NCBI GenBank assembly: GCA_963737425.1 | Contig: CAVTSX010000006.1 | Location: 1-64,000 of the forward strand | Length of the DNA: 64,000 nt | Direction of reading: 5' to 3' | From: DASXRA01 sp963737425 | GTDB taxonomy: Bacteria > Actinomycetota > Actinomycetes > Mycobacteriales > Jatrophihabitantaceae | In this document: positions 7,234-15,981 of the stretch, piece by piece | How positions within the stretch are numbered: the first letter of the stretch is position 1 | Layout: every line of letters starts with the position of its first letter | The notes under the pieces: model-generated | Seen by the model: only the letters and a program-made list of their open reading frames with translations | The model's database searches: none | Told to the model about the DNA's origin: nothing | Program-made: the position numbers and the translations under genes

Positions 7234-8499
7234 CTAGCCTAAGCGGCGATCCGGACGTTGGACGCGTCCGCCGAGAATCTCCGCCGCCGCCCGATCAGAT
7301 GCACTCACCCACGCTGCGTAGACGCGGAGCGTGGTCGCCCCGCCGCCAGCGTGACCGAGCCTGCCGGCGACCGTGCGAAGGTCAACGCCAGCAGTCAGCA
7401 ATTCCGTCGCGGAGTAATGGCGCAGCGCATGAAGGTGGCTGTCGATGCCCAGCTTGGCGCACATCTTCGCGTACCGGTGCGTTACCCAGTCCGGGCTGTA
7501 CGGGCGGTCGTGCGCGACCTCGTGAGAGAACACGAAGCTGTCCTCATTGGGCGTCGAGCCGACGGCACGGATTGCGTCCTCGTAGCGCTGGCGGTGCGCG
7601 GCAAGCAGCTCGACCGTGTCCGGGTCGAGCGCGATACGCCGCATGCGATGAGTCTTCGTGTCCTTGTCGATCGCGCGGCCGGTCACCCAGACGTAGTTGC
7701 GCCGGATCTCCAGCGTCCCGCGGATCAGATCGAGGTGGTGCCAGCGCAGGCCGAGCAGCTCGGCGCGGCGCATGCCGGTCACCATGGTCAGCCAGACGAA
7801 CGTGCCCCAGTCGGCGTCCTGCTCCCACGCAGCGGCGGTGATCTTCGCGGCCTGTTCCGGCGTCGGCGGCTTCGGCTCTGGTGCAGGTTTGCGCGGCTTG
7901 CGCGCAACGGATGCCGGGTTCGACTTGATCCACTCCCAGCGCACCGCGGCCGCAAGCGCAGCGCTGATGGTGAAGTGAATGTCGCGGATCGTGGACGCGG
8001 CCAAAGGGTTGCACACGTGGGGCAGGCACTCGATGACCTCGCAACGCATCTTTCCGCAGTCGTGGTCGCGGTGCCCGCCCTTCGGCGGCCGGCCAACCGG
8101 ATTCCGGTGGCGGACGACTCGGCACTCATGCGCTTCTTCCGCAAGATGTTCGATCATCGGCCGGCCGTCGCACCGCATCCGGCAGCGACGCAGTTCGGAG
8201 TAGAACTCCTCCAGCACATGGGCGGTGATCTTGCCGATCGACACGCGGCCGAGAGCCGGCTTGATGTAGCGGCGGATGTTCGCCTCGTAGCCGCGCAGCG
8301 TGTTCGCCTCGACCTCGTGGACCTTCACCCACGCGTCGAGCGCTGTTGCCATCGTCGCCTTGGTGCGAGCCGCCCGTTGTTCGTCGACCTCGGCGACCAG
8401 CCGCCGCATGATCTTCTCGGCCGGCTTCTTGTCGCGGGTCGACTCGGTCAGGTAGTTGCGCTTGCCGGTGACCGGGTCGATGCCGGCGAACACCAGCAC
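7234..8499 (-). CDS. Tyrosine site-specific recombinase (integrase)
   Basis: The catalytic set of a phage/ICE integrase is complete: R244 (TGMRRAELLG), H357-x-x-R360 (HALRHYS), H383 (RLGHAGG) and Y394 (TTLRVYAAW). A Cys/His-rich insertion at about residues 106-163 in the arm/core-binding part (RCRMRCDGR ... HDCGKMRCEV ... CLPHVC) is common in actinobacterial integrases and may bind zinc. The gene runs away from the tRNA-Asn gene 152 bases upstream, the layout of tRNA-integrating elements. The GTG at 8499 cuts into the conserved N-terminus: the upstream in-frame codons read GHIRQRGGSYQ but include no ATG, GTG or TTG before the in-frame TGA at 8596-8598. The start is therefore uncertain. Confidence 0.9.
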   Translation of the reverse strand: MLVFAGIDPVTGKRNYLTESTRDKKPAEKIMRRLVAEVDEQRAARTKATMATALDAWVKVHEVEANTLRGYEANIRRYIKPALGRVSIGKITAHVLEEFYSELRRCRMRCDGRPMIEHLAEEAHECRVVRHRNPVGRPPKGGHRDHDCGKMRCEVIECLPHVCNPLAASTIRDIHFTISAALAAAVRWEWIKSNPASVARKPRKPAPEPKPPTPEQAAKITAAAWEQDADWGTFVWLTMVTGMRRAELLGLRWHHLDLIRGTLEIRRNYVWVTGRAIDKDTKTHRMRRIALDPDTVELLAAHRQRYEDAIRAVGSTPNEDSFVFSHEVAHDRPYSPDWVTHRYAKMCAKLGIDSHLHALRHYSATELLTAGVDLRTVAGRLGHAGGGATTLRVYAAWVSASDRAAAEILGGRVQRPDRRLG

Positions 8500-8650
8500 C
8501 TGGTAGGAGCCACCCCGTTGCCGGATGTGACCGCGCGCCCGACCCCTGTCTGGCCTGCCCGGATCGTAACTGAATGACAGCGTGATTGACAGAGATCAAC
8601 TTCAGTGACCCTGCCTCGCGCTGGAGGCCTTGGAATCCTTGGGCTGTAGG

Positions 8651-8726
8651 TGGCTCCCCCGACTGGACTCGAACCAGTAACCTGCCGGTTAACAGCCGGA
8701 CGCTCTGCCAATTGAGCTACGGGGGA
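8651..8726 (-). tRNA. tRNA-Asn (GTT)
   Basis: A complete cloverleaf is visible on the minus strand: acceptor TCCCCCG/CGGGGGA, D-arm AGCTCAATTGGCAGAGC, anticodon loop CTGTTAA (GTT, asparagine), T-arm CTGG-TTCGAGT-CCAG, discriminator G and an encoded CCA (8651-8653). The gene is intact. Its 3' end faces the integrase gene, so it is the likely attachment site of that element. No second copy of its 3' end is present within the window. Confidence 0.96.
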
Positions 8727-8847
8727 TTACCTGGCCGGCGGCGAGCTGCGCGCTGGCTGCGTGGCCGAGCCAGAATAACCCATCCCAGGACATCGCCACG
8801 TTCGGGCTAGGTTGGAAGGGTCCCACCCCCGAACGAGGAGGCACGCC

Positions 8848-9093
8848 ATGAAGCTGTCATTGCTGGTCGGCGCCGCGTTTGGCTACGTGCTCGGCGCCCG
8901 TGCCGGGCGAGAGCGCTACGAGAGCATCGTCCGGGTAGCACGCAAGGTGGCCGGCAGCCAGACCGTCCAGGCCACCGCCGGTGTGTTGCAGGCGCAGGTC
9001 GACGACCTTCGTAATCGCGCCAAGGGCGTGGTCAGCGCCAAGCTCCACGCCGACTCCGAGGCCACAACCGGCGCGAACGGCTACCAACGCTAG
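8848..9093 (+). CDS. Small membrane-anchored protein (YtxH-like)
   Basis: The 81-residue product begins MKLSLLVGAAFGYVLGARAGRERYESI, one short hydrophobic glycine-rich segment followed by a charged amphipathic helix with Ala, Arg and Gln. Such proteins are common in actinobacteria and resemble the YtxH/gas-vesicle-accessory group, but no activity is known. AGGAGG lies 8 bases before ATG 8848, which is why this start is preferred over the upstream ATG at 8812. It is transcribed towards the convergent minus-strand gene at 9102. Confidence 0.75.
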   Translation: MKLSLLVGAAFGYVLGARAGRERYESIVRVARKVAGSQTVQATAGVLQAQVDDLRNRAKGVVSAKLHADSEATTGANGYQR

Positions 9094-9101
9094 GAGCTCT
9101 G

Positions 9102-9617
9102 TTACAGCGCGTCAGAGAGCGACCAGTTCGCGCCCAGCTGCTCGATTCGCTCCCGCACCGCGGCGCGTGTCGCCTGCGTGTCGCGCGTGCCGGGCTCGAG
9201 TCGGGCCCACCAGGCCACGCCGTCACGGCCGGGCACCCGGCGGGCCACGAAGCGGGCTGCGCCGCCGGCAACCGGCAAGACCTCGGATCGCACGACGCTG
9301 GCCTCGACCCGCTTTCGTACGGTCGGCGGCAGGTCGCGCGGCTCGTCGAGCTCGAACAGCAGCGGTGCCTGGTCGCGTAACAGCACGCCGTCGATCACCT
9401 CGGCCTCGACGACGCTGAGGACGCCGCCCCGCCACACCGCCTTGTCAACGAGTTCCCAGCCGATGCGGCGATACGCGAAGTCTTCGGGCAGCCAGAGCCC
9501 GCGCTGTGTGGCTACGAGGGCCCCGTCGGCCGGCAACGCCCACGAGATCACCCGCTCGTCGCGGTCAAGCTGTGCCACGGCCTCGCGCGGCGGGCGCTCG
9601 CGCCGACGCAGCATCAT
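9102..9617 (-). CDS. Conserved actinobacterial protein downstream of dnaG
   Basis: The 171-residue soluble protein starts MMLRRRERPPREAVAQLDRDERVISWA and has alternating strand-like segments (ALVATQRGLWLPE, RRIGWELVDKAVWRGGVLSVVEAE) that look like a PH-like beta domain. I recognise it only as the conserved hypothetical often found beside primase in actinomycetes. Its ATG overlaps the dnaG stop (ATGA), so it is cotranslated with primase. Confidence 0.75.
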   Translation of the reverse strand: MMLRRRERPPREAVAQLDRDERVISWALPADGALVATQRGLWLPEDFAYRRIGWELVDKAVWRGGVLSVVEAEVIDGVLLRDQAPLLFELDEPRDLPPTVRKRVEASVVRSEVLPVAGGAARFVARRVPGRDGVAWWARLEPGTRDTQATRAAVRERIEQLGANWSLSDAL

Positions 9618-11467
9618 TCGCCCCCGATCGCACGGTCACGCATGATCCTGCGCTGGCTTTCCAACGCGATCAGCTCGGCGAACAGGCGGCCGTGCTCGTC
9701 CGCCTCGTCCACGGGATTGATCCGCTGCAAGCGCGACTTGAGCACCGCGACCTGGCGGGAGATGACCATCTCCTGCAAGCGGGACAGCACGGCGTCGGCA
9801 TAGCGCTCCTGACTGTCGGCGCCGGCGTGCAGCGGCTCGACGGCAAGCGCGTTCACCAGCCCACGCGCGACGAGATCGGGAAGCTGCTCCTCGACGGCGC
9901 CCGCCCAGGCGGGCCCGCTGACTGCCTTGGCGGTTCCGCCAGCAGCAGCAATGCCCTGCCGCAGTGCGACATGCTCGGGCACCAGGAACGCGCCGTCGGG
10001 CAGCGCGTCGAAGGTGGGGCCTGCGACACCTGGCATCTGCATAGCCACTTTGAGCACTTCACGCTCGACGGAGGCCACGGCGTCGTCGACGACTGACGCG
10101 GCGCGACGCGGCGGCTCGTCGACGCGCCCGCCGGAACGAGCGGAGCCGCGGACCCTGGCCAGCACGCGATCGGGATCGTCGACGCCCACCATCCGCGCGA
10201 GGGCTTGCGAATACTCCACCCGCAGCGAGTGGTCCTTGATTCGCGCGACCAGCGGGACGCTGCGATCCAGCGCCGCGGAACGTCCTTCGGCGGTGTCGAG
10301 GTCGAACCGATTCACCGTCGAGCGCAGGACGAACTCGACGAGGGGCACCCGGCGGGCGACCAGATCGGCCACCGCAGCATCGCCGGCCTTCTGCCGCAGC
10401 TCGCACGGATCGAGCCCGGACGACTCGATCGCGACGAACGTCTGGGCCATGAACTTCTGGTCGTCGGCGAAGGCCCGCTCGGCGGCCTTCATTCCCGCCG
10501 CGTCGCCGTCGAAGGTGAAGATGACCTCGCCGGTGAACGCGTCGGAGTCCATCAACAGCCGGCGCAGCACCGAGATGTGCTCGCCGCCGAAAGCCGTTCC
10601 GCAGGTGGCGACCGCGGTGGTGACTCCGGCCAGGTGGCAGGCCATGACGTCGGTGTAGCCCTCGACCACGACGGCTCGATGCTGGCGGGCGATCTCGCGC
10701 TTGGCGAGGTCGGCCCCGTAGAGCAACTGGCTCTTCTTGTAGATCGGCGTCTCTGGCGTGTTCAGGTACTTGGCTTCGATGGGGTCGTCGTCGAAGAGTC
10801 GCCGCGCACCGAAGCCGACGACTTCGCCGCCGATGTCGCGCAACGGCCACAGCAGCCGGCGGTGGAACCGGTCGATCAGCGAGCCCCGGCTCGACTGCCG
10901 CGACAGCCCGCCAGTCGTCAGCTCGGCCGGAGAGAATCCCGCTGCCAGCAGGTGTTTGGTGAGCGCATCCCAGCCTGCCGGGGCGAAACCGCAGCCGTAG
11001 CGGGCCGCTGCGTCGTCGTCGAACCCGCGCTCGTTCAGGAACTCGCGGGCCGGACGCGCCTCCGGGGTGCGCAGTTGTTCGGCGTAGAAACTCGCCGCCG
11101 AAGCGTGGGCCTGGACGAGTCGCGCCCGCTGGCCGGGCTGGCGGGCCGGGCCGGTGCCGGAGTCGAGGTAGCGCAGCTGCACGCCGGCCCGTGCAGCAAG
11201 CCGCTCGGCCGCCTCGGTGAATCCGACGTTCTCGGTCCGCTCGACGAACCGGATGACGTCGCCGCCGGCACCGCAGCCGAAGCAGTAGAACAGTCCCTTG
11301 GACGGCGACACCGAGAACGACGGCGACTTCTCCTCGTGGAAGGGACACAGTCCCTTGAGGTTGCCGCCACCGGCGTTGCGCAGCTGCACCTGCTCACCGA
11401 TCACGTCGGCTATGGGCGAGCGTTCGCGGACGGCGGCGATGTCCTCGTCCCGAATGCGGCCCGCCAC
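9614..11467 (-). CDS. dnaG: DNA primase
   Basis: The enzyme makes the RNA primers for the replication fork and binds the DnaB helicase. From GTG 11467 (VAGRIRDEDIAAVRERSPI, the usual DnaG start) the 617-residue protein shows a CHC2 zinc-binding domain with C41, H44, C62 and C65. A TOPRIM catalytic domain follows, with its acidic motifs in VVEGYTDVMACHLAG and FTFDGDAAGMKAAE, then a helical C-terminal helicase-binding domain. The longer open frame to 11533 lacks support. It is followed, with a 4-base overlap, by a conserved small gene. Confidence 0.96.
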   Translation of the reverse strand: MAGRIRDEDIAAVRERSPIADVIGEQVQLRNAGGGNLKGLCPFHEEKSPSFSVSPSKGLFYCFGCGAGGDVIRFVERTENVGFTEAAERLAARAGVQLRYLDSGTGPARQPGQRARLVQAHASAASFYAEQLRTPEARPAREFLNERGFDDDAAARYGCGFAPAGWDALTKHLLAAGFSPAELTTGGLSRQSSRGSLIDRFHRRLLWPLRDIGGEVVGFGARRLFDDDPIEAKYLNTPETPIYKKSQLLYGADLAKREIARQHRAVVVEGYTDVMACHLAGVTTAVATCGTAFGGEHISVLRRLLMDSDAFTGEVIFTFDGDAAGMKAAERAFADDQKFMAQTFVAIESSGLDPCELRQKAGDAAVADLVARRVPLVEFVLRSTVNRFDLDTAEGRSAALDRSVPLVARIKDHSLRVEYSQALARMVGVDDPDRVLARVRGSARSGGRVDEPPRRAASVVDDAVASVEREVLKVAMQMPGVAGPTFDALPDGAFLVPEHVALRQGIAAAGGTAKAVSGPAWAGAVEEQLPDLVARGLVNALAVEPLHAGADSQERYADAVLSRLQEMVISRQVAVLKSRLQRINPVDEADEHGRLFAELIALESQRRIMRDRAIGGE

Positions 11468-11529
11468 GCAGGCCAGTCTAGGGCCGTGCGCGATACAGCT
11501 TGGCGCCGCCGAGCGGGCGGACGCGGATG

Positions 11530-12333
11530 TCACTTCAGGAGCAGGCGGCCCAGCCGACGCGACGCGACGGACATGCCACCGACGCCCATCGCGACGAGAT
11601 ACGCGGCCGGGACGAGCAGCTGCCAGCTGACGGTGCCGAGCGTCAAGCTTCGTAGCAGGTCAACGCCCTGGTAGAGCGGGGTGATCCGCACCAGCCACTG
11701 CACCGGGCCGGGGTAGGTGGAGAGCGGGTAGAACGTCGCGGAGAACAGGAACATCGGCAGGATTGCCAGCTGGACGAACTCGAAGTCCTGCCACGAGCGC
11801 ATGAAGGTGGTCAAGGCCATGCCGGCGCCGGCGAAGGCCAGGCCGACGAGAACTGCGACGGGTAGCGCCAGTACCGCCCACCACGACCTGATCAGGCCCA
11901 TCACCAGCATCACGACGACGAACATCGCCGAATAGGCCGCGCCCCGAAGCAACGCCCATGACACTTCGCCCATCGCGACATCCCACGCCCGCATCGGAGT
12001 GGCGAGCACCGCGTCGTAGAGCTTTATGTACTTCATCCGAAAGAAGATGTTGTAGGTCGAGTCGAAGATCGCGCCGTTCATCGCCGACGTGGCAAGCATC
12101 GCCGGGGCGACGAACTGGGTGTAGGTGACCACGGTGCCGTCGGGCAGGGTGAAGTCACCGACGAGCTTCGACACCCCGATACCGATCGACAGCAGGTACA
12201 GCACCGGCTCGAGGAAGCCGGACAGAAACACGATCCAGGCCCGCCGATAGACGAGGAAGTTGCGCTCGACGAGCCGCCATCCTTGCGTCCGCACGAGCGG
12301 CAGCGGGGCGATCCTGGCGGTAACGGTTCTCAT
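11530..12333 (-). CDS. ABC-2 type exporter permease (second)
   Basis: The 267-residue membrane protein has six predicted helices and the ABC-2 permease pattern, including FLEPVLYLLSIGIGVSKLVG near the N-terminus and ILPMFLFSATFYPLSTYP, the typical FLFSGxFFP-like loop. ATG 12333 overlaps the stop of the preceding permease gene as ATGA. With the other permease and the ATPase it forms a heteromeric exporter of the daunorubicin-resistance (DrrAB) type. The substrate is unknown. Confidence 0.88.
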   Translation of the reverse strand: MRTVTARIAPLPLVRTQGWRLVERNFLVYRRAWIVFLSGFLEPVLYLLSIGIGVSKLVGDFTLPDGTVVTYTQFVAPAMLATSAMNGAIFDSTYNIFFRMKYIKLYDAVLATPMRAWDVAMGEVSWALLRGAAYSAMFVVVMLVMGLIRSWWAVLALPVAVLVGLAFAGAGMALTTFMRSWQDFEFVQLAILPMFLFSATFYPLSTYPGPVQWLVRITPLYQGVDLLRSLTLGTVSWQLLVPAAYLVAMGVGGMSVASRRLGRLLLK

Positions 12334-13103
12334 CGGACCAGCCGCCGGGTCAGCCCGCGCACGGTCAGCCAGGTGCCGACGCCGATCCACAGCAGCAGGT
12401 ACGCGACGTGACCCATCGCGGGCCAGAACGAGACGTCGCCGAGGCACAGCGCGCGGGAGAGCGCCACGCCGTGCCACAACGGCGTCACGTAGGCCAGCCA
12501 TTCGATACCGTCGGGCAACTGGGTCACCGGGAAGAACGCGCCGGAGAACAGGAACATCGGGATGATGCCGAACCGGAAGATCATCGCGAAGCCCGAGTCG
12601 CTCTCCAGCCGGGTGGCGATGGCAAAGACCGGCGCGCTGAACGCCAGGCCGACGAGCAGCGCGACGAGGACGGCGAACACGCCGAGCGGCGACTCGATCG
12701 CGCCGAAGATCGCCATGACGCCCAGAAACACCGTGCAGGTCGTGAAGATCCGGAAGGCGATGAACCCGAGTTGGCCCAGCACGACATCCAGCGGCCGCAG
12801 CGGGGTGGCCACCATCGCGTGGAACACGTAGTTCCACTTGATCTTGCCCATGATCGGGTAGGTCGATTCGCCGACGCCGGTCAGCATCGCCGTGGCCGCG
12901 AGCAGGCCGGGCGCGATGTATTCGAGGTAGGAGACTCCGCCGAGCGAGCCGCTCGACGCATGGCGGTCGACCAGCTTGCCGAGCCCGACTCCCATGGCCG
13001 CGAGGTAGAGCAGCGGGCTGAGGAAACTGGAGAAGACACTGCCCATCCAGGTACGCCGATACGCGGTCGCCCAGTAGTCGTACTGCCGCACGACGTACTC
13101 CAT
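12330..13103 (-). CDS. ABC-2 type exporter permease (first)
   Basis: The 257-residue protein (MEYVVRQYDYWATAYRRTWMG) has six hydrophobic segments and the ABC-2 motif IIPMFLFSGAFFPVTQLP. Its ATG 13103 shares one base with the TGA of the ATPase gene (TGATG), so the two are translationally coupled. It is clearly related to the second permease and probably pairs with it as a heterodimer across the membrane. Confidence 0.88.
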   Translation of the reverse strand: MEYVVRQYDYWATAYRRTWMGSVFSSFLSPLLYLAAMGVGLGKLVDRHASSGSLGGVSYLEYIAPGLLAATAMLTGVGESTYPIMGKIKWNYVFHAMVATPLRPLDVVLGQLGFIAFRIFTTCTVFLGVMAIFGAIESPLGVFAVLVALLVGLAFSAPVFAIATRLESDSGFAMIFRFGIIPMFLFSGAFFPVTQLPDGIEWLAYVTPLWHGVALSRALCLGDVSFWPAMGHVAYLLLWIGVGTWLTVRGLTRRLVR

Positions 13104-14038
13104 CAGTCCACCAGAGTGCGGCCGGTGAGCCGGAGGAAGACGTCTTCGAGGGTGGACCGGCGTACCAGGACGCTGGCCGGCGACAGCCCGCGCTCGTGCG
13201 CAGCGACGGCCGCGCTCTCGCCGTCGTCGGTGTAGAGCAACAGCCGGTCGGGCAATGCCTCGACCCGATCGGCGATGTCGGCCACCTTCTCGGCCAGCGC
13301 GTCGTGGTCGTCGCCGACGCCGAATCGCAGTTCGGTGACCTCGCGGGTGGAGTAGCGCCGGATGAGGTCGGCCGGCGAGCCCTCGGCGACGATCAGCCCG
13401 CCGTCCATCACGACCAGCCGGTCGCAGAGCTGCTCGGCCTCGTCCATGTAGTGCGTGGTCAGCACCAGCGTGACGCCGCTCTGTTTGAGCCGGAACAGCT
13501 TGTCCCACAGCAGATGTCGCGCCTGCGGGTCGAGGCCGGTGGTCGGCTCGTCGAGCAGCAGGACATCGGGCGTGTTCATCAGCGAACGCGCGATGGTCAG
13601 CCGCCGCTTCATCCCACCGGAGAGGTTGTCGACCTTGTCGCCGGCCTTGTCGGTCAAAGCGACGAATCCGAGCAGCTCGTCGGCCTTGGCTCGGCACTCG
13701 GCGCGGCTCATGCCGAAATAGCGCCCGTAGACGGTCAGGTTCTCGCGGGTGGACAGCTCCGGGTCGAGCGTGTCGTCCTGCGGGCAGACGCCGAGGCGGG
13801 CGCGGATGCGCGGGCCGTCGGTGGCCGGATCGAGGCCGAGGATGCGCAGTTCGCCACCGCTGGGCGGTGACACCGCACCGACCATGCGCATCGTCGAGGA
13901 CTTGCCGGCCCCATTGGGCCCGAGAAAGCCGAACGCCTCGCCGCGCTGCACGTCGAGGTCGATGCCGCGCACGGCTTGCACCGTGCCGTAGGACTTGGTC
14001 AGCCCACGCGCGTAGATGAGCGGCAGATCCTCGGACAC
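13103..14038 (-). CDS. ABC exporter ATP-binding protein (DrrA/NodI type)
   Basis: The protein energises the two permeases encoded downstream. Walker A is GPNGAGKSS (40-48), the signature is LSGGMKRR (139-146), Walker B is VLLLDEP ending in catalytic E164, and the switch His is H196 in LTTHYMDEAEQL. The C-terminal extension of about 70 residues is like that of daunorubicin-resistance ATPases. It is the first gene of a three-gene operon, which inserts between primase and the sugar transporter cluster. Drug, lipid or glycolipid export are all possible. Confidence 0.92.
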   Translation of the reverse strand: MSEDLPLIYARGLTKSYGTVQAVRGIDLDVQRGEAFGFLGPNGAGKSSTMRMVGAVSPPSGGELRILGLDPATDGPRIRARLGVCPQDDTLDPELSTRENLTVYGRYFGMSRAECRAKADELLGFVALTDKAGDKVDNLSGGMKRRLTIARSLMNTPDVLLLDEPTTGLDPQARHLLWDKLFRLKQSGVTLVLTTHYMDEAEQLCDRLVVMDGGLIVAEGSPADLIRRYSTREVTELRFGVGDDHDALAEKVADIADRVEALPDRLLLYTDDGESAAVAAHERGLSPASVLVRRSTLEDVFLRLTGRTLVD

Positions 14039-14095
14039 GGACCGACCCTAGTTCGCCCCGCCGACAGGATCACCTTGATTACCGGCCAGATCGCC

Positions 14096-14995
14096 TCATT
14101 TGCCCATGCCCGCCGTCAATCCGGCCACGATCTGCTTGGTGGCAACGAGGAACAGGATCACCAGCGGAGCGGTCGCGATGACCAGGCCGGCGAACAGCGC
14201 CGACCAATTCGTCTGGAACTCGCCGAAGAACTGCGTCAGGCCGACGGGGATCGTGTACTTGTTCGTGCTGCGCAGAAGCACGAGCGGGAAGAAGAAGTCG
14301 TTCCACAGCGGGACGAAACGAAAGACCACCACCGTCGCGATAGCGGGTTTGACCAGTGGCAGCATGACGTGGCTGAAGATCCGGTACTCGCCGGCACCGT
14401 CGATGCGCGCCGCCTCTTCGATCTCGCGGGGCAGGCCGCGGAAGAAGGCCGCAAGCACGAACACCGAGAACGGGATGCCGCTCGCCGCGTACACCAGCAC
14501 CAGCCCCAGCCGGGAATCGATCATGTGGAACGTGCCCAGCAGGTAGAAGATCGGGACGATGCCGAGGCGGATCGGCAGCATCAGCCCGGAAAGGAAGTAC
14601 GCGGTCAGCAACCCGCTGCCACGGAACCGGTAACGGCCGAGGACGTAGGCCGCAGGCAACGAGACGCAGACATCGAGCAGCACCGCGCCGACGGTGACCA
14701 GCGCCGAGTTGCGCACGTATGTCGCGAACGATGCCTGGGTCCATGCAGTCGAGTAGGCGGAGAAGTCCAGCGACGTGGGCAGACCCAGCGGATCGGAGAG
14801 CACCTTCGCGTTAGGACGCAGCGAATCGAGCAGCATCACGATCATCGGCACGATCGCGACGGCCGCGTAGCTCCAGAGCAGTACGACGATCAGGACTCGT
14901 ACGGCGCGCTCGCGCGGTGAACGGCGCGGCTTGGGGCGCCGCCGGAGCAGCGGCCTCGCCGGCAGTGCGCGCGTGCGTTCGTGCAGGACCGTCAT
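14096..14995 (-). CDS. Sugar ABC importer permease, MalG/AraQ family
   Basis: The 299-residue inner-membrane protein has six helices and the importer EAA loop (EIEEAARIDGAGEYRIFSHVMLPLVKPA) that contacts the ATPase. It is the last gene of a coupled operon: its ATG 14995 overlaps the stop of the MalF-type gene (ATGA). No ATPase gene is present in the operon, as usual for actinobacterial CUT1 importers that share the MsiK ATPase encoded elsewhere. The amino-sugar genes upstream suggest the cargo. Confidence 0.93.
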   Translation of the reverse strand: MTVLHERTRALPARPLLRRRPKPRRSPRERAVRVLIVVLLWSYAAVAIVPMIVMLLDSLRPNAKVLSDPLGLPTSLDFSAYSTAWTQASFATYVRNSALVTVGAVLLDVCVSLPAAYVLGRYRFRGSGLLTAYFLSGLMLPIRLGIVPIFYLLGTFHMIDSRLGLVLVYAASGIPFSVFVLAAFFRGLPREIEEAARIDGAGEYRIFSHVMLPLVKPAIATVVVFRFVPLWNDFFFPLVLLRSTNKYTIPVGLTQFFGEFQTNWSALFAGLVIATAPLVILFLVATKQIVAGLTAGMGK

Positions 14996-15981
14996 GACAG
15001 CTGCGCCTCACGCCGGCGCAGATATCGGTTGGCGACGACGGCGACCCCGAAGATCAGCACGAACATCAAGACGGCAATGGCCGACGACTGGCCGATCGCG
15101 TTGACGCCGCCCTCTTGGAAAGCGACCCGGTAGAAGATCAGCCCGAGCAGGTCGGTGGCACCGCCCGGCCCGGTCGGCTGGTTGCCTTGCGAGCCCTCCA
15201 GCGAATACACCAACTCGAACGTGTTGAAGCAGCCGATGAACGTCAGGATCGACACCACGCCGATCGCCGGCAACAGCAGCGGCAGGGTCACCCGGCGCAG
15301 CCGTTGCCACGCGTTCGCGCCATCGACGCGGGCCGCGTCACCGTATTCCTCGGGCAGCCCGGCCAGGGCGGCGCCGAAGAGCAGTACCGGGAAACCGATG
15401 TAGTGCCACGCATTGATCAGGATGACGACGGGCAGCGCAGTGCTGGGATCGCCCAGCCACGCCCTTGTCATCGAGCCGAGACCGACTGCCTCCATCGCCT
15501 TGTTCACCGGGCCGAAGCTGGGGCTGAGCAGCAGGTTCCACATGTAACCGACCACCAGGCCGCCGACCAGGAACGGCACGGTGTAGACCGCCTGCAGGAA
15601 GCGCTTTCCAAAACGCTGCTCGTGCAGCAGAACCGCGATCAGCAAGCCGAACGTGTTCTGCACGACCATGGTGCCGACGAAGAAGATCACCGTATGCCAG
15701 AAGGCAGCCCGCAATTGACGATTCAGCGGGAACTGCGTGAACAGGCTGGTGAAGTTGCCGAAGCCGGCGAAGCCTCCCCGTGCCGTGCCCTCCCAGTTCC
15801 AGAAGCTGTCGCCGAGCGCCGAGAACAGCGGATAGATGATGAAGACGCTGTAGAGCACGAACGCCGGCAGCAGAAACACCGCGGCGGTGCGCCAGCGCAT
15901 CACCGGCGTGCTGTGCGCGGTGGGCGCGGGCTTGCGACGCCAGCGCCCGCGCCCTCCGCGACTCTCGCTATCCGGCGTCAA
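14992..15981 (-). CDS. Sugar ABC importer permease, MalF/UgpA family
   Basis: The protein of about 329 residues has six to seven membrane helices after a basic N-terminus (RGRWRRKPAPTAHSTPVMRW) and the EAA loop EEYGDAARVDGANAWQRLRRVTLPLLLPA. The frame opens at GTG 16002 inside the lipoprotein gene; TTG 15981, which overlaps its TGA as TTGA, fits the tight coupling seen in the rest of the operon and is chosen here, without a clear ribosome site. It forms the channel with the MalG-type subunit. Confidence 0.9.
   Translation of the reverse strand: MTPDSESRGGRGRWRRKPAPTAHSTPVMRWRTAAVFLLPAFVLYSVFIIYPLFSALGDSFWNWEGTARGGFAGFGNFTSLFTQFPLNRQLRAAFWHTVIFFVGTMVVQNTFGLLIAVLLHEQRFGKRFLQAVYTVPFLVGGLVVGYMWNLLLSPSFGPVNKAMEAVGLGSMTRAWLGDPSTALPVVILINAWHYIGFPVLLFGAALAGLPEEYGDAARVDGANAWQRLRRVTLPLLLPAIGVVSILTFIGCFNTFELVYSLEGSQGNQPTGPGGATDLLGLIFYRVAFQEGGVNAIGQSSAIAVLMFVLIFGVAVVANRYLRRREAQLS

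Noticed and set aside
8448..8711. An 87-codon ORF covering the tRNA-Asn gene
   Set aside because: Its N-terminal half (AERPAVNRQVTGSSPVGGAT) is the usual false translation of a tRNA; the rest is the integrase in another frame.
185..8726. One single integrative element bounded by the half tRNA and tRNA-Asn
   Set aside because: The 3' half at 185-225 (anticodon TGT) does not match the 3' end of tRNA-Asn beyond the common T-loop, so these cannot be the two attachment sites of one element.
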